A DNA stretch of 64,000 nucleotides from positions 62,001 to 126,000 of the forward strand of contig NZ_VJWE01000012.1 in assembly GCF_007993815.1 (NCBI RefSeq). Reading direction: 5' to 3'. The position numbers and the translations under genes are program-made. Positions 18,196 to 26,946 of the stretch are shown here, one piece after another. The notes below the pieces were generated by a model. The model did no database searches. It worked only from the letters and a program-made list of their open reading frames with translations, and was not told the DNA's origin. Source of the DNA: Acidovorax delafieldii. Lineage in GTDB: Bacteria > Pseudomonadota > Gammaproteobacteria > Burkholderiales > Burkholderiaceae_C. Each line of letters opens with the position of its first letter. Within the stretch, counting starts at the first letter, position 1.

Positions 18196-19134
18196 TCACA
18201 AATGATGGTGGTTTTCCAGCAGAGCGCGGCGTGTGGCGGGACTTTGCAGCTGGTTCAGCCACCACTGCAGCGCGCGGCCGGGTGCGGTGAAGCCGGGACC
18301 ACCCCAGGCGTAGTGCACGCGCACGTTGCGTTCGGGCCGGGCCACGCGGCGCGCCACCAGACGGCCTGCCTCCAGGTAGGGGCGCACCATGGGTTCGGGC
18401 AGAAAGCCGCCGCCCAGGCCGCGCAACTGCACGCGCACCTTGGCCTGCATGGTGTCCACCGTCAGCACATCCTGCCCACCCAGCAGGCCCATGGTGGCGC
18501 CGCCCCGGGTGGCCGAATCGGCCACGGCCACGGCGCGGTGTTCGAGAAGCGTGGCGTCGGAGATGGGCTCGGGCGCGGTGGCCAGCGGGTGATGGGGCGC
18601 CACCACGTAGATGAAAAGCACGTCACCCAGCAGCCCTTGCTGCAGGCCGGCCACGTTGTTGCTGGCCACCGAGACGCCAATGGCCAGGTCTGCGCGGCCG
18701 GAGGTCAGCGCCTCCAGCGTGCCGGTCATGATGCCGTCGCGCAGCTTCAGCCGCGTCGGGGGCTTCATGGCGTAGAACGCGTCCACCAGCTCCAGCAGGG
18801 TGTGGGGCGAAATGATGCCGTCGATGGACAGCGTGAGCTGCGGCTCCCAGCCCGTGGCCACGCGGCGCACGCGGTGGGCCACGGCGTCGATGTCTTGCAG
18901 CAGGCGCGCGCCTTCGCGCAGCAGCTCCACCCCGGCCTCGGTGGGGCGGGCCTGGCGTGCGCTGCGGTCGAACAGCAGCACGTCCAGTGCGTCTTCGATC
19001 TGGCGCACGCGGTAGGTGAGGGCGCTGGGCACCAGGCCCAGTTGCCGTGCGGCGGCGGCAAAGCTGCCAGCCTCGGCAATCACCTGCAGCATGGTCAGCG
19101 CATCGGGGGTGAGGACATCGCGGGCGTTTTGCAT
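18196..19134 (-). CDS. LysR-family transcriptional regulator (divergent from pirin cluster)
   Basis: 312 residues. An N-terminal winged helix-turn-helix (MLQVIAEAGSFAAAARQLGLVPSALT, residues about 15-40) is followed by the usual linker and the periplasmic-binding-protein-like effector domain. It faces away from a pirin/DoxX/flavodoxin/OsmC/pirin run, and a LysR-type box is in the 104-bp intergenic region. By the usual logic of the family it is the local activator of those genes and represses itself. The effector is unknown; a quinone or electrophile is a guess from the target genes. Confidence 0.9.
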   Translation of the reverse strand: MQNARDVLTPDALTMLQVIAEAGSFAAAARQLGLVPSALTYRVRQIEDALDVLLFDRSARQARPTEAGVELLREGARLLQDIDAVAHRVRRVATGWEPQLTLSIDGIISPHTLLELVDAFYAMKPPTRLKLRDGIMTGTLEALTSGRADLAIGVSVASNNVAGLQQGLLGDVLFIYVVAPHHPLATAPEPISDATLLEHRAVAVADSATRGGATMGLLGGQDVLTVDTMQAKVRVQLRGLGGGFLPEPMVRPYLEAGRLVARRVARPERNVRVHYAWGGPGFTAPGRALQWWLNQLQSPATRRALLENHHHL

Positions 19135-19149
19135 GGTGGCGCCATGTTA

Positions 19150-19166
19150 ATTCAGATTATTTGAAT
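19150..19166. promoter_or_regulatory. LysR-type T-N11-A box between LysR gene and pirin
   Basis: ATTCA-N7-TGAAT is a perfect inverted repeat that contains TCA-N7-TGA, i.e. T-N11-A. It lies 16 bp from the LysR start and 73 bp before the pirin ATG, the expected place for LysR-family autoregulatory binding. Confidence 0.6.
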
Positions 19167-19238
19167 AGTGCCATCAATCCGTCTGTGCCCGAAGAGGAGG
19201 CTGCGGTCCTACAGTCGAGTCTTGAAAGGAGCACTCAC

Positions 19239-19940
19239 ATGCTGACTGTTCGTAAATCGCAAGACCGGGGCCACGCCGACCATGGCTGGCTCAATTCCTT
19301 CCACAGCTTCTCGTTTGCCGGGTACTACGACCCTGCCCACATGGGCTTTGGCAACCTGCGGGTCATCAACGAAGACCGCATTGCGCCGGGCACCGGGTTT
19401 GGCACCCATGGCCACCGCGACATGGAAATCATCAGCTACGTGCTGTCGGGCGAGCTGGCCCATAAGGACAGCATGGGCAACGTCAAGGGCATCCCGCCCG
19501 GTGACGTGCAGCGCATGAGCGCAGGCACCGGCGTGCAGCACAGCGAGTTCAACCACGCTGTCGGCCAGACCACGCATTTTCTGCAGATCTGGATCGAGCC
19601 GAACGTGCGCGGCATCCCGCCCAGCTACGAGCAAAAGACCTTTGCCGAGTCGGAAAAGCGCGGCGCCCTGCGCCTGGTGGCATCGCCCGACGGCGCCCAG
19701 GGCTCGGTGAAGATCCATGCTGACGCAGCCTTGTATGCGGGCTTGCTGAATGGTGACGAGTCCGCCACCCTGGCGCTGAACCCCGCCCGCAAGACCTATG
19801 TGCACCTGGTGCGTGGCGCGCTGAGCGCCAACGGCCAGGCCCTGTCGTGCGGCGACGCGCTGCTGATGGAAAAGGAAACCACCTTGTCGTTGACCGATGG
19901 CCACGACGCCGAGGTGCTGGTGTTTGACCTGGCCGCCTGA
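19239..19940 (+). CDS. Pirin family protein (bicupin, YhaK type)
   Basis: 233 residues from the ATG at 19239, which follows GAAAGGAG at 19224-19231. It starts MLTVRKSQDRGHADHGWLNSFHSFSF, typical of the YhaK/pirin group. Metal-ligand histidines are seen in THGHRDMEI and VQHSEFN. Pirins bind Fe(II) and some are quercetin 2,3-dioxygenases or redox sensors; the exact activity here is unknown. It is the first gene of a plus-strand run with DoxX, a WrbA-like flavodoxin, OsmC and a second pirin, all tied to redox or electrophile stress. Confidence 0.9.
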   Translation: MLTVRKSQDRGHADHGWLNSFHSFSFAGYYDPAHMGFGNLRVINEDRIAPGTGFGTHGHRDMEIISYVLSGELAHKDSMGNVKGIPPGDVQRMSAGTGVQHSEFNHAVGQTTHFLQIWIEPNVRGIPPSYEQKTFAESEKRGALRLVASPDGAQGSVKIHADAALYAGLLNGDESATLALNPARKTYVHLVRGALSANGQALSCGDALLMEKETTLSLTDGHDAEVLVFDLAA

Positions 19941-19980
19941 TCTTTACTTCGTAACCACTTTCACTCAGGAGTTCTTCACC

Positions 19981-20394
19981 ATGTTCACATCCCTGCAAAA
20001 CCCTCTGGCCCTGGCATCGCGCCTGCTGCTGGCCGCCCTGTTCCTGCCTGCGGGCATCAGCAAACTGACCGGCTTTGCCGGTACCGTGGGCTACATCACT
20101 TCGGTGGGCCTGCCCATGCCCACGGTGGCGGCAGCCGTTGCGGCGGCGGTCGAAGTGCTGGGCAGCCTGGCGCTGATCTTTGGCGTGGGCACCCGTTTTG
20201 CCGCACTGGCGTTGGCCTTCTTCACGCTGGTGGCCAGCTTCTTCTTTCATGCCTACTGGAACCTGCCCGCTGACAAGCAAATGATGCAGCAGCTCATGTT
20301 CTTCAAGAACGTGGGCGTGACCGGCGGCCTGCTGGCCCTGGCAGCGTTTGGCGCCGGCGCCTGGAGCCTGGACGCACGCCGCTCGGACCGCTGA
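19981..20394 (+). CDS. DoxX family membrane protein
   Basis: 137 residues from the ATG at 19981, with four hydrophobic segments. The DoxX pattern is clear: RLLLAALFLPAGISKLTGF at the first helix, GLPMP after it, and AYWNLP in the third loop. The family includes quinone-linked membrane subunits, but most bacterial members have no proven role. It lies 40 bp after the pirin gene with GGAG (19966-19969) upstream. A hairpin follows it, so the genes after it may be transcribed less or separately. Confidence 0.88.
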   Translation: MFTSLQNPLALASRLLLAALFLPAGISKLTGFAGTVGYITSVGLPMPTVAAAVAAAVEVLGSLALIFGVGTRFAALALAFFTLVASFFFHAYWNLPADKQMMQQLMFFKNVGVTGGLLALAAFGAGAWSLDARRSDR

Positions 20395-20414
20395 TCCGGT
20401 TGGCATGGAAAGGG

Positions 20415-20437
20415 CCTGCAACCCGCAGGGGTGCAGG
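20415..20437 (+). terminator. GC-rich hairpin after DoxX gene
   Basis: CCTGCA (20415-20420) pairs with TGCAGG (20432-20437), and an inner CCC pairs with GGG around GCA, giving a stem of 9 bp with a single-base bulge on each side. It is 20 bp past the DoxX stop, inside a 143-bp gap before the flavodoxin gene. Only scattered T follows, so termination is probably partial. Confidence 0.4.
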
Positions 20438-20537
20438 TTCTGGCATTCAATCTCGTCGTTGGTTGTCGTTCTGTTGGTAGTTCTTTTGGTTCTTTCCCCT
20501 GGTCTCGTTCCCTCATCGTTTCAACAGGAGTTATCTC

Positions 20538-21092
20538 ATGGCACACATCGCAGTTGTTTACCACTCGGGTTATGGTCACACGCAGCGCCTGGCGCAGTCT
20601 GTGGCGGAAGGTGCAGGCGCCCAGCTGGTCGCTATTGATGCAGAGGGCAACCTGCCCGAAGGCGGCTGGGAAACGCTGGCCGCTGCCAGCGCCATCATCT
20701 TTGGCTCGCCGACCTACATGGCGGGCCCCAGCTGGCAGTTCAAGAAGTTTGCCGACGCATCTTCCAAGCCCTGGTTCAGCCAGGCCTGGAAGGACAAGCT
20801 GTTCGCGGGCTTCACCAACAGCGCCAGCACCAATGGCGACAAGCAGATCACGCTCGACTACATGTTCCACCTGGCCATGCAGCACGGTGGCATCTGGGTG
20901 GGCAACGGCATGATGCCCGCCAACTCCAAGGCGGCCACGCGCAATGATGTGAACTGGATCGGCTCGTTCAGCGGCGCCATGTCCCAGTCGCCGTCCGACG
21001 CCTCGGCCGCCGAGATGTTCCCTGGCGACCTGGAAACGGGCAAGCAGTTCGGCCAGCGCGTGGCTGACGTGGCCCGCCGCCTCGTCCGTTAA
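20538..21092 (+). CDS. Flavodoxin-fold NAD(P)H:quinone oxidoreductase (WrbA-like)
   Basis: 184 residues. The FMN phosphate loop is at the N-terminus (YHSGYGHTQRLAQ, residues 8-20) and is followed by GSPTYMAGPSWQFKKF, as in WrbA. The latter region closes over the flavin. These soluble enzymes reduce quinones by two electrons and so avoid semiquinone radicals. AGGAG lies 7 bp before the start. Its place between DoxX and OsmC supports a role in quinone or electrophile defence. Confidence 0.86.
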   Translation: MAHIAVVYHSGYGHTQRLAQSVAEGAGAQLVAIDAEGNLPEGGWETLAAASAIIFGSPTYMAGPSWQFKKFADASSKPWFSQAWKDKLFAGFTNSASTNGDKQITLDYMFHLAMQHGGIWVGNGMMPANSKAATRNDVNWIGSFSGAMSQSPSDASAAEMFPGDLETGKQFGQRVADVARRLVR

Positions 21093-21151
21093 GGCGAGGC
21101 CCCCGTTTGGCGCTACAGTGGCGCGCCCCAATACAACCAGGAGAACACCCC

Positions 21152-21559
21152 ATGGCAGTTGAATTGCGGCGCGTCCCCGGCGCGCCCATGGCCCAGACCG
21201 TGCATATCCGCGCGCACGATCTCGTGGCCGATGGCAGTGTGGAGGAGGGCGGCGCTGACAGCGGCCCCAGCCCGCACGACCTGTATGACGCTGCCCTGGG
21301 GGCCTGCAAGGCGCTCACGGTGTTGTGGTACGCACGCCGCAAGGGCCTGCCGGTGGAAGATGTGCAGACCGTGGTCGAGCGCGACGCATCGGCCGAACGC
21401 ACGGGGGTCTACCGCCTCGCGACCCGGCTGCAGGTCAGCGGTGACCTCACCGATGCCCAGATCGCCGAGCTGGAAACCGTGGCGCAGAAATGCCCTGTGC
21501 ACAAGCTGATGACCACGGTGACGACCGAGATCAGCACTTCGTTGGAGCGTGCATCATGA
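21152..21559 (+). CDS. OsmC-family peroxiredoxin-like protein
   Basis: 135 residues from the ATG at 21152, with a CAGGAG ribosome site. OsmC/Ohr proteins reduce organic peroxides through two cysteines. Here the first is in LGACKALTV (near residue 52) and the second in QKCPVHKL (near residue 114), matching the YhfA/OsmC arrangement. The stop codon overlaps the start of the second pirin (ATGA, 21556-21559), so the two are translationally coupled. Confidence 0.87.
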   Translation: MAVELRRVPGAPMAQTVHIRAHDLVADGSVEEGGADSGPSPHDLYDAALGACKALTVLWYARRKGLPVEDVQTVVERDASAERTGVYRLATRLQVSGDLTDAQIAELETVAQKCPVHKLMTTVTTEISTSLERAS

Positions 21560-22449
21560 GCGATACCCCCAGCTTTCTGCCCCTCGCGGGCCATGCCAAG
21601 GATCTGGGCGGCGGTTTCACCGTGCGCCGCCTGCTGCCCGCTGTGCAGCGCAAGGCCGTGGGGCCCTTCCTGTTTTTCGACCACTTCGGTCCGGTGACAG
21701 TGGCACCGGGCGACAGCCACGATGTGCGGCCCCATCCGCACATTGGCCTGGCGACGGTGACCTACTTGTTCTCTGGCGCCATCATGCACCGCGACAGCCT
21801 GGGCTACGTGCAGCAGATCGAGCCCGGCGCCATCAACTGGATGACGGCGGGGCGCGGTATCGTGCACTCCGAGCGCCGCCCGGAGAGCCTTGCGAACCAG
21901 GCTTATGTGAACCATGGCATCCAGCTTTGGGCTGCGTTGCCGGCCGCCCACGAGGAAGCCGACCCCTCGTTTGTGCACACGCCTGCGGCGGCCATTCCGG
22001 AGCTGCTGGTGGATGGCGCCACCGTGCGGGTGTTGATTGGCGAGGCCTTTGGTCAGACCTCGCCGGTGGCCACGTATTCGCGCACCTTGTACCTGGACAT
22101 TCAGTTGCCTGCCGGCGCCACGATAGAGATTCCGGCGCTGGTGCCCGAGCTGGCGGTGTACACCGTGGATGCACCCGTGTCGCTGAACGGCGATGAGGTG
22201 CAGGCGCACATCCTGGCCGTGGCGGAACCCGGCCGGCCCCTGCGCCTGACGGCGGGCGAGAGCGCCGTGCGCCTGATGGTGATTGGCGGCGAGCCGCTGG
22301 ATGCGCCACGCCACATGTGGTGGAACTTTGTCTCCAGCCGCAAGGACCGCATCGTGCAGGCCGCCAGCGACTGGGAGGCCCAGGCCATGGGCCAGGTGCC
22401 GGGCGAGGTGGAGTGGATACCCCTGCCGGAACACCGCTTCAAGGCGTGA
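21556..22449 (+). CDS. Pirin family protein (second copy)
   Basis: 297 residues from the ATG at 21556, overlapping OsmC by 4 bp. It belongs to the longer pirin group. The N-terminal cupin has FFDHFGPV and the Fe-ligand histidines in VRPHPHIGLATVTYLF, with a third in IVHSERR. It differs clearly from the shorter pirin at the start of the cluster, so the pair is not a recent duplication. Specific substrate unknown. Confidence 0.9.
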   Translation: MSDTPSFLPLAGHAKDLGGGFTVRRLLPAVQRKAVGPFLFFDHFGPVTVAPGDSHDVRPHPHIGLATVTYLFSGAIMHRDSLGYVQQIEPGAINWMTAGRGIVHSERRPESLANQAYVNHGIQLWAALPAAHEEADPSFVHTPAAAIPELLVDGATVRVLIGEAFGQTSPVATYSRTLYLDIQLPAGATIEIPALVPELAVYTVDAPVSLNGDEVQAHILAVAEPGRPLRLTAGESAVRLMVIGGEPLDAPRHMWWNFVSSRKDRIVQAASDWEAQAMGQVPGEVEWIPLPEHRFKA

Positions 22450-22468
22450 TCAAAGTGTGATATGTAGA

Positions 22469-22523
22469 TAAAAATGGGCTGTAGCGCCAGTACATAAAAC
22501 GCTGGCAGCTCATTATTTGATAG
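22469..22523 (+). repeat. Dispersed repeat copy between pirin and trhO
   Basis: It shows GGGCTG, TAGCGCCAGT, GCTGGCAGCTC and TTTGATAG in the same order as the copy at 31581. It lies where the pirin and trhO genes converge. The last four codons and the stop of trhO are read from this element on the minus strand. Confidence 0.7.
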
Positions 22524-23295
22524 CGCCTTCTGTAGCGGCTGCAGCCGCTGTAGGCGTGTCGATGGCGAGCCCGGTGTCCAGCACGCGGCGCTCGTCAAAC
22601 ACAAAACACCCGCCGTGGTAGTGCGCGCCGTCTGTCAGCTCAAAGTATTTCAGGATGCCACCCTCCAGCTGGTAGACATGGGGCAGGCCTTCCTCGCGCA
22701 TGAGGATGGCGGCTTTTTCGCAGCGGATGCCGCCGGTGCAGAAGCTCACCACCGTCTTGTCCTGCAGTTCGCTTTTGTGCGCGCGCAGCGCAGGGGGAAA
22801 CTCGGTGAACTTGTCGATGCGCCAGTCGATGGCGTTGTCGAACGTGCCTGCGTCCACCTCGAAGGCGTTGCGGGTGTCGAGCGTGACCACTTCGCGGCCG
22901 TCGTCGTCATGGCCCTGGTCCAGCCAGCGGCGCAGCGTGGCCGGGTCTACAGAAGGCGCACGGCCTGCGGCGGGGCGGATGGTGGGGTGGTCCATGCGGA
23001 TGATCTCGCGCTTGACCTTGACCAGCATCTTGCGAAACGGCACCGTGGCCGACCAGCTCTCCTTGGGCTCCAGGTCGGCAAAGCGTTCGTCGGTACGCAG
23101 CTGAGCCACAAAACCCCGCACAGCTTCGGCCGGACCCGCCAGAAAGAAGTTGATGCCCTCTTCGGCCAGCAGGATGGTGCCCTTGAGATGGGCTGCCACT
23201 GCACGCTCATGCAGCACATCGCGCAGCGCGGCGGCATCGGGCAGCGGCACGAACTTGTAGCAGGAGATGTTGAGGACGGTGTCGGTAGTGTTCAC
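22513..23295 (-). CDS. trhO: tRNA uridine(34) hydroxylase / rhodanese-domain protein
   Basis: 260 residues from the GTG at 23293-23295. An ATG at 23361 is open but lies before the intrinsic terminator of the upstream gene, so the GTG is preferred. The N-terminal domain starts [11 protein letters not shown] and holds [16 protein letters not shown], typical of YceA/TrhO. The C-terminal rhodanese domain has the active loop [12 protein letters not shown] with its catalytic cysteine. TrhO makes 5-hydroxyuridine at the wobble position of some tRNAs using oxygen. The end of the protein (GAIK and the stop) falls within a dispersed repeat. Confidence 0.92.
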   Translation of the reverse strand: MNTTDTVLNISCYKFVPLPDAAALRDVLHERAVAAHLKGTILLAEEGINFFLAGPAEAVRGFVAQLRTDERFADLEPKESWSATVPFRKMLVKVKREIIRMDHPTIRPAAGRAPSVDPATLRRWLDQGHDDDGREVVTLDTRNAFEVDAGTFDNAIDWRIDKFTEFPPALRAHKSELQDKTVVSFCTGGIRCEKAAILMREEGLPHVYQLEGGILKYFELTDGAHYHGGCFVFDERRVLDTGLAIDTPTAAAAATEGAIK

Positions 23296-23301
23296 GGCAG
23301 T

Positions 23302-23330
23302 AAAAATGCACAAAGGCCCGCTGGCGGGCC
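23302..23330 (-). terminator. Intrinsic terminator after MinD-like gene
   Basis: On the minus strand GGCCCG-CCAG-CGGGCC is followed by TTTGTGCATTTTT. It is a GC stem with a broken T-tract, 53 bp past the MinD-like stop and just before the trhO start. It separates the two transcription units and supports the short trhO start. Confidence 0.75.
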
Positions 23331-23382
23331 TGTGGGTCACAGTGGCCGGGCTGCGCCTCATGCGCCGCCTGGCGTATCCGGG

Positions 23383-24240
23383 TCAGGCTGCAGGCGACAG
23401 CAGCGTGGACTCGATCTTGTTGGCCAGCTGGGCAATGGCCAGTGCCGCCGGGCAGCCGGGGGTCTGCAGCAGCAGCAGCTGGCGGCGCATCACGGCGTCG
23501 CGCACCGAGGGGTCGGCCGGGATGTCGCCCATGTGGATCAGCCGCATGGGGCGACCGGATTCGGTGCTCACAAAGCGGTCGAGCACCTGCTGCAGCTGGC
23601 TGGTGATGGCCCGGCCGTCGCCCGGACGCGCCGCCTGGTTGATGACCATGCGCACATGCTGGCGTTTTTGCTGCATGGCCAGCACCTTGATGGCAGCGTA
23701 GGCGTCGGTGAGCGAAGTGGGCTCGGGCGTGGCCACGATCAGCACCTCGGAGGCCAGGGACACCGAGAACAGCACCACGTCGGAGATGCCCGCGCCTGTG
23801 TCGAGCAGCACCACGTCGTAGCGCGGCGTGAGCGCCTGGATCACGTTCAGGAACTGGTTGCGCACTTCGGGCGTGAGGCGCGAATACTCCACCATGCCCG
23901 AACCGGCCAGCAGTACGTCAAAGCCACCGGGCGCGGCGATCACAGCATCGTCCAATGCGGCCTTGCCGGTGAACACGTCGTGCAGGGTGATCTTGGGGTG
24001 CAGGTTCAGCACCACGTCCAGGTTGGCCAGGCCCAGGTCGGCGTCGAGCACCAGCACGCGCTGGCCTCGGCGGGTGAGGGCGGCGGCCAGGTTGGCCGAT
24101 ACGAAAGTCTTGCCCACACCACCTTTGCCGCTGGTCACCGCAATGATGCGGGCGCCAGGAGCGGCAGAGGCCAGGGGGGTGGCAGGGCCTGCAGGGGCTG
24201 CAGGCGTTGTGGGTTGGGGGGACAGCGCGTCGCTCATCAT
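23383..24240 (-). CDS. MinD/ParA-family P-loop ATPase (FlhG-like)
   Basis: 285 residues. After an Ala/Pro-rich tail of about 30 residues come the deviant Walker A SGKGGVGKT, the DADLGLANLD switch and LLDTGAGI. This is the pattern of FlhG/MNR-type MinD ATPases that dimerise on ATP and mark a cell position or set flagellar number. No flagellar or min genes are next to it. Its partner gene is a diguanylate cyclase whose stop lies 7 bp upstream, so the two form one operon. A second possible Met follows the first directly. Confidence 0.85.
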   Translation of the reverse strand: MMSDALSPQPTTPAAPAGPATPLASAAPGARIIAVTSGKGGVGKTFVSANLAAALTRRGQRVLVLDADLGLANLDVVLNLHPKITLHDVFTGKAALDDAVIAAPGGFDVLLAGSGMVEYSRLTPEVRNQFLNVIQALTPRYDVVLLDTGAGISDVVLFSVSLASEVLIVATPEPTSLTDAYAAIKVLAMQQKRQHVRMVINQAARPGDGRAITSQLQQVLDRFVSTESGRPMRLIHMGDIPADPSVRDAVMRRQLLLLQTPGCPAALAIAQLANKIESTLLSPAA

Positions 24241-24247
24241 CTAACTT

Positions 24248-25033
24248 TCAGTAGGCGCTGCCTGTTGGGTTGGGGTCCAGTGGAGGCAGGTCGCCCCAAC
24301 CCGAAGGGGTGTAGAGCGGGCCAAACAACAGGCTTTTCTCTTCGGCACTGACGGTGCTGTCGGGTTGTTCCTCGATGCTGACGCGGTTGCGGCCCGACGC
24401 CTTGGCCTGGTAGAGCTGGTGGTCGGCCCGGTCGGTCCACAGCAGGGTGGTGGATCGGATCCACTGCATGGCAAACGCTCCGCCGATGCTCACGGTGACG
24501 TTCAGCTCCACCGTGGGGGAAATGCGGATGGGCGTGTTGGCCACTGCGCGCCGGATGCGTTCTGCCACCACGCGGCCAAAGGCAGCCTGGCAGGCCGGCA
24601 GCACCACGGCAAATTCTTCACCGCCGTAGCGGGCCAAGGTGTCCATGGGGCGCACGCAAGCACTGAGCGTGCGGGCCACCGACTGCAACACCACGTCACC
24701 AGCCAGGTGGCCGTGGGTGTCGTTCACCTTCTTGAAATGGTCGATGTCCAGCATCAGCAGCAGGGCCGCCTCGCCTGAGCGTGTGACACGGTCGATCTCG
24801 CGCTCGAGCACCGCGCGGAAATGTCTGCGGTTGGCCAGGCCGGTGAGCGGGTCTTTGAGCGACAGCTCGCACAGGCCATCGATGAGACCCTGCAGGTACA
24901 GGGAAGGCACCTCGCGGTGCAGTGCTGCCTCGCTGCCGCCGGCCTGAGCCACCAGAGCGTGAGCAGTATCCAGGCGAAGGTCGCGCAAATCTACCAGATG
25001 AGAGGCCGCAGAGTCAGACACAAATTGGAACAA
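24248..25033 (-). CDS. Diguanylate cyclase (GGDEF domain), partner of MinD-like gene
   Basis: 261 residues. A short N-terminal part without clear domain is followed by GGDEF. It has DPLTGLANRRHF at its start, an intact YGGEEF active site, and the I-site RPMD five residues before it. No membrane segment or signal peptide is seen, so it is cytoplasmic. The gene lies 7 bp before the MinD-like ATPase gene. By context it may be recruited to, or controlled by, the position marked by that ATPase; this is inference. Confidence 0.88.
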   Translation of the reverse strand: MFQFVSDSAASHLVDLRDLRLDTAHALVAQAGGSEAALHREVPSLYLQGLIDGLCELSLKDPLTGLANRRHFRAVLEREIDRVTRSGEAALLLMLDIDHFKKVNDTHGHLAGDVVLQSVARTLSACVRPMDTLARYGGEEFAVVLPACQAAFGRVVAERIRRAVANTPIRISPTVELNVTVSIGGAFAMQWIRSTTLLWTDRADHQLYQAKASGRNRVSIEEQPDSTVSAEEKSLLFGPLYTPSGWGDLPPLDPNPTGSAY

Positions 25034-25112
25034 AAAGAGTTAGGCAAGTGTACCAGTGCGCCAGCAAGAACAGGGCCAACGCAAGGCCGGCGCAGCGTAG
25101 GTAAAACCCGGC

Positions 25113-26801
25113 TCACGCCCGCGCCACGGGCTGGGGAAGCTGCTGCAGTGCCACCAGCGCCTCGGCATCGGTGCGGTACATGGCCAGCCCGGGGCCCAGC
25201 TTCAGCAACCCCGCCTGCCGCAGCACCTGCTCTGCTGGCAGCTTCAGTCCGCTCAGATGCAATGTCCCACCCCGCAGTCCCATTTGCGCCAGCAACTGGG
25301 CGAAGGTTTCCACGCCGGTCACATCGATGCGGTTGATGGGCTGCGCCAGCAGACACAGGTGCAGCACCTCGGGGTGGGCGGCCAGGTGTTCGGTCACGCG
25401 CCGCTCCAGAGCGCTGGCAGAGGCAAAGTCCAGCTCCGCGTCCATGCGCAGCGCCAGCAGCCGGGGTGCCAGTGGCGGCAAGTGCCACAGGTGCCGGTCG
25501 CGCAGGCTCCCATCAGGGTGCAGGCCCACTTCAATGATGCGCGGGTGCAGTCGCTGGTAGAGAAAGTGGCTCAGATTCATCAGCAAGCCCACCAGCACGC
25601 CCCAGTACATGCGCGGCGCCGTGGCCAGGGTCAGGGCAAAGGTGACGCCGCCGATCACTGCCTCTACCCGCGACACCCGCCACAGCCTCATCAGGGTGCC
25701 CGGTTTGATGAGGCTGGTGACGGCCGTGACCACGACCGCCGCCAGCACCGACTGCGGCACGTGGTACAGCGCGGGCGTCAACCACAGCAGCACGACCAGC
25801 ACCAGGCTGATCGCAAACAGTGTGGCCCAGCCCGTCTTGGCACCGGCGTAGAGGTTGATGGCCGAGCGTGAAAACGACGCACTCGTGGCAAAACTGCCGC
25901 ACAGGCCACTGCTGATCTTGGCCAGGCCCTGGCCAATCAGGTCCTGGTTTTCGTTCCACTGCTCCTTGGAGCGCTGGCTTTCCACCTTGGCGCTCGATGC
26001 CGTCTCCAGAAAGCTCACCAGCGTCACCACCAGCACGGGCATGACCAATGCACTGAAGCTGGACCAGGGCAGGGCACCGGGCCAATAGGGCGCTGGCAAG
26101 CCCGATGGCAAGGCGCCCACCACTGCGCCACCTGCATCGGCATAACCCAGAGCCCAGCTCAGAGCACCCGCAGCACCCACCACCACGATGGCCGCCGGGA
26201 ACTGGGGCAACACGCGGCGCGCCAGCATCAGCAAAGCGAGGCTCCCCAGGCCGAAGCCCGCTGCAGTCAGGTCGAACAGCCCCAGCGATGGCGTGGACAG
26301 CAGGGCGCCCCAGTCGGCAGCCCGCAACCCGGTCAGTGCCACCAACTGCGACCCCAGGATCAGCAGGGCCGCCGCCTGCGTAAACCCATTGAGTACGGGT
26401 GAGGTCACGAGGTTGAGCAACCAGCCAAAGCGCGCCATGCCCATCACCATCTGCAGCAGACCCGACAGCAGGGCCATCCATGCCGCCAGGGCCACCCACT
26501 GCGCACTGCCTGGCTCCGCCAGGCCGGTGAGCGAGGCGCCGATCAGCAAACTGGTGAGCGCTGTGGGCCCCACCCCCAGCCGCGTGGATGAGCTGAACAG
26601 CACGGCGACCAGCGCCGGAATCAGCGATGCGTAGATGCCCGTGACCAGCGGCATGCCCGCCAGCGCCGCGTAGGCCACACCCTGCGGTACCAGCATCAGC
26701 CCCACCGTCATGCCCGCCCAGAACTCCCCTTTGAGCAGTTGTCGGTCAGGGCGGGGCCATTTCAAAAAAGGAAGCCAACGGGCGAGCGAAGACACGGTCA
26801 T
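25113..26801 (-). CDS. SulP-family anion transporter with STAS domain
   Basis: 562 residues from the ATG at 26799-26801 (MTVSSLARWLPF); the longer frame to 26870 is not needed. About 10-12 membrane helices start at FWAGMTVGLMLVPQGVAYAALAG, the SulP signature near residues 27-50. A cytoplasmic STAS domain of about 100 residues ends the protein, with the INRIDVTGVETF loop. Members take up sulfate, bicarbonate or dicarboxylates. No neighbour tells the substrate. A divergent BON lipoprotein gene lies 145 bp upstream. Confidence 0.92.
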   Translation of the reverse strand: MTVSSLARWLPFLKWPRPDRQLLKGEFWAGMTVGLMLVPQGVAYAALAGMPLVTGIYASLIPALVAVLFSSSTRLGVGPTALTSLLIGASLTGLAEPGSAQWVALAAWMALLSGLLQMVMGMARFGWLLNLVTSPVLNGFTQAAALLILGSQLVALTGLRAADWGALLSTPSLGLFDLTAAGFGLGSLALLMLARRVLPQFPAAIVVVGAAGALSWALGYADAGGAVVGALPSGLPAPYWPGALPWSSFSALVMPVLVVTLVSFLETASSAKVESQRSKEQWNENQDLIGQGLAKISSGLCGSFATSASFSRSAINLYAGAKTGWATLFAISLVLVVLLWLTPALYHVPQSVLAAVVVTAVTSLIKPGTLMRLWRVSRVEAVIGGVTFALTLATAPRMYWGVLVGLLMNLSHFLYQRLHPRIIEVGLHPDGSLRDRHLWHLPPLAPRLLALRMDAELDFASASALERRVTEHLAAHPEVLHLCLLAQPINRIDVTGVETFAQLLAQMGLRGGTLHLSGLKLPAEQVLRQAGLLKLGPGLAMYRTDAEALVALQQLPQPVARA

Positions 26802-26946
26802 GCCCCGATTGTCACCCGCTCCGCAGGGAGTGCGGCCGATACGCGGCTGGCGTTGCCGTCCTACAAGCACTTCGGCGATGTCCGACCCGCAAGCCGCGGC
26901 CCGCTGCCTACAGTGAGGCCATGTTTCAACCGCAAGGAGTCATTGC

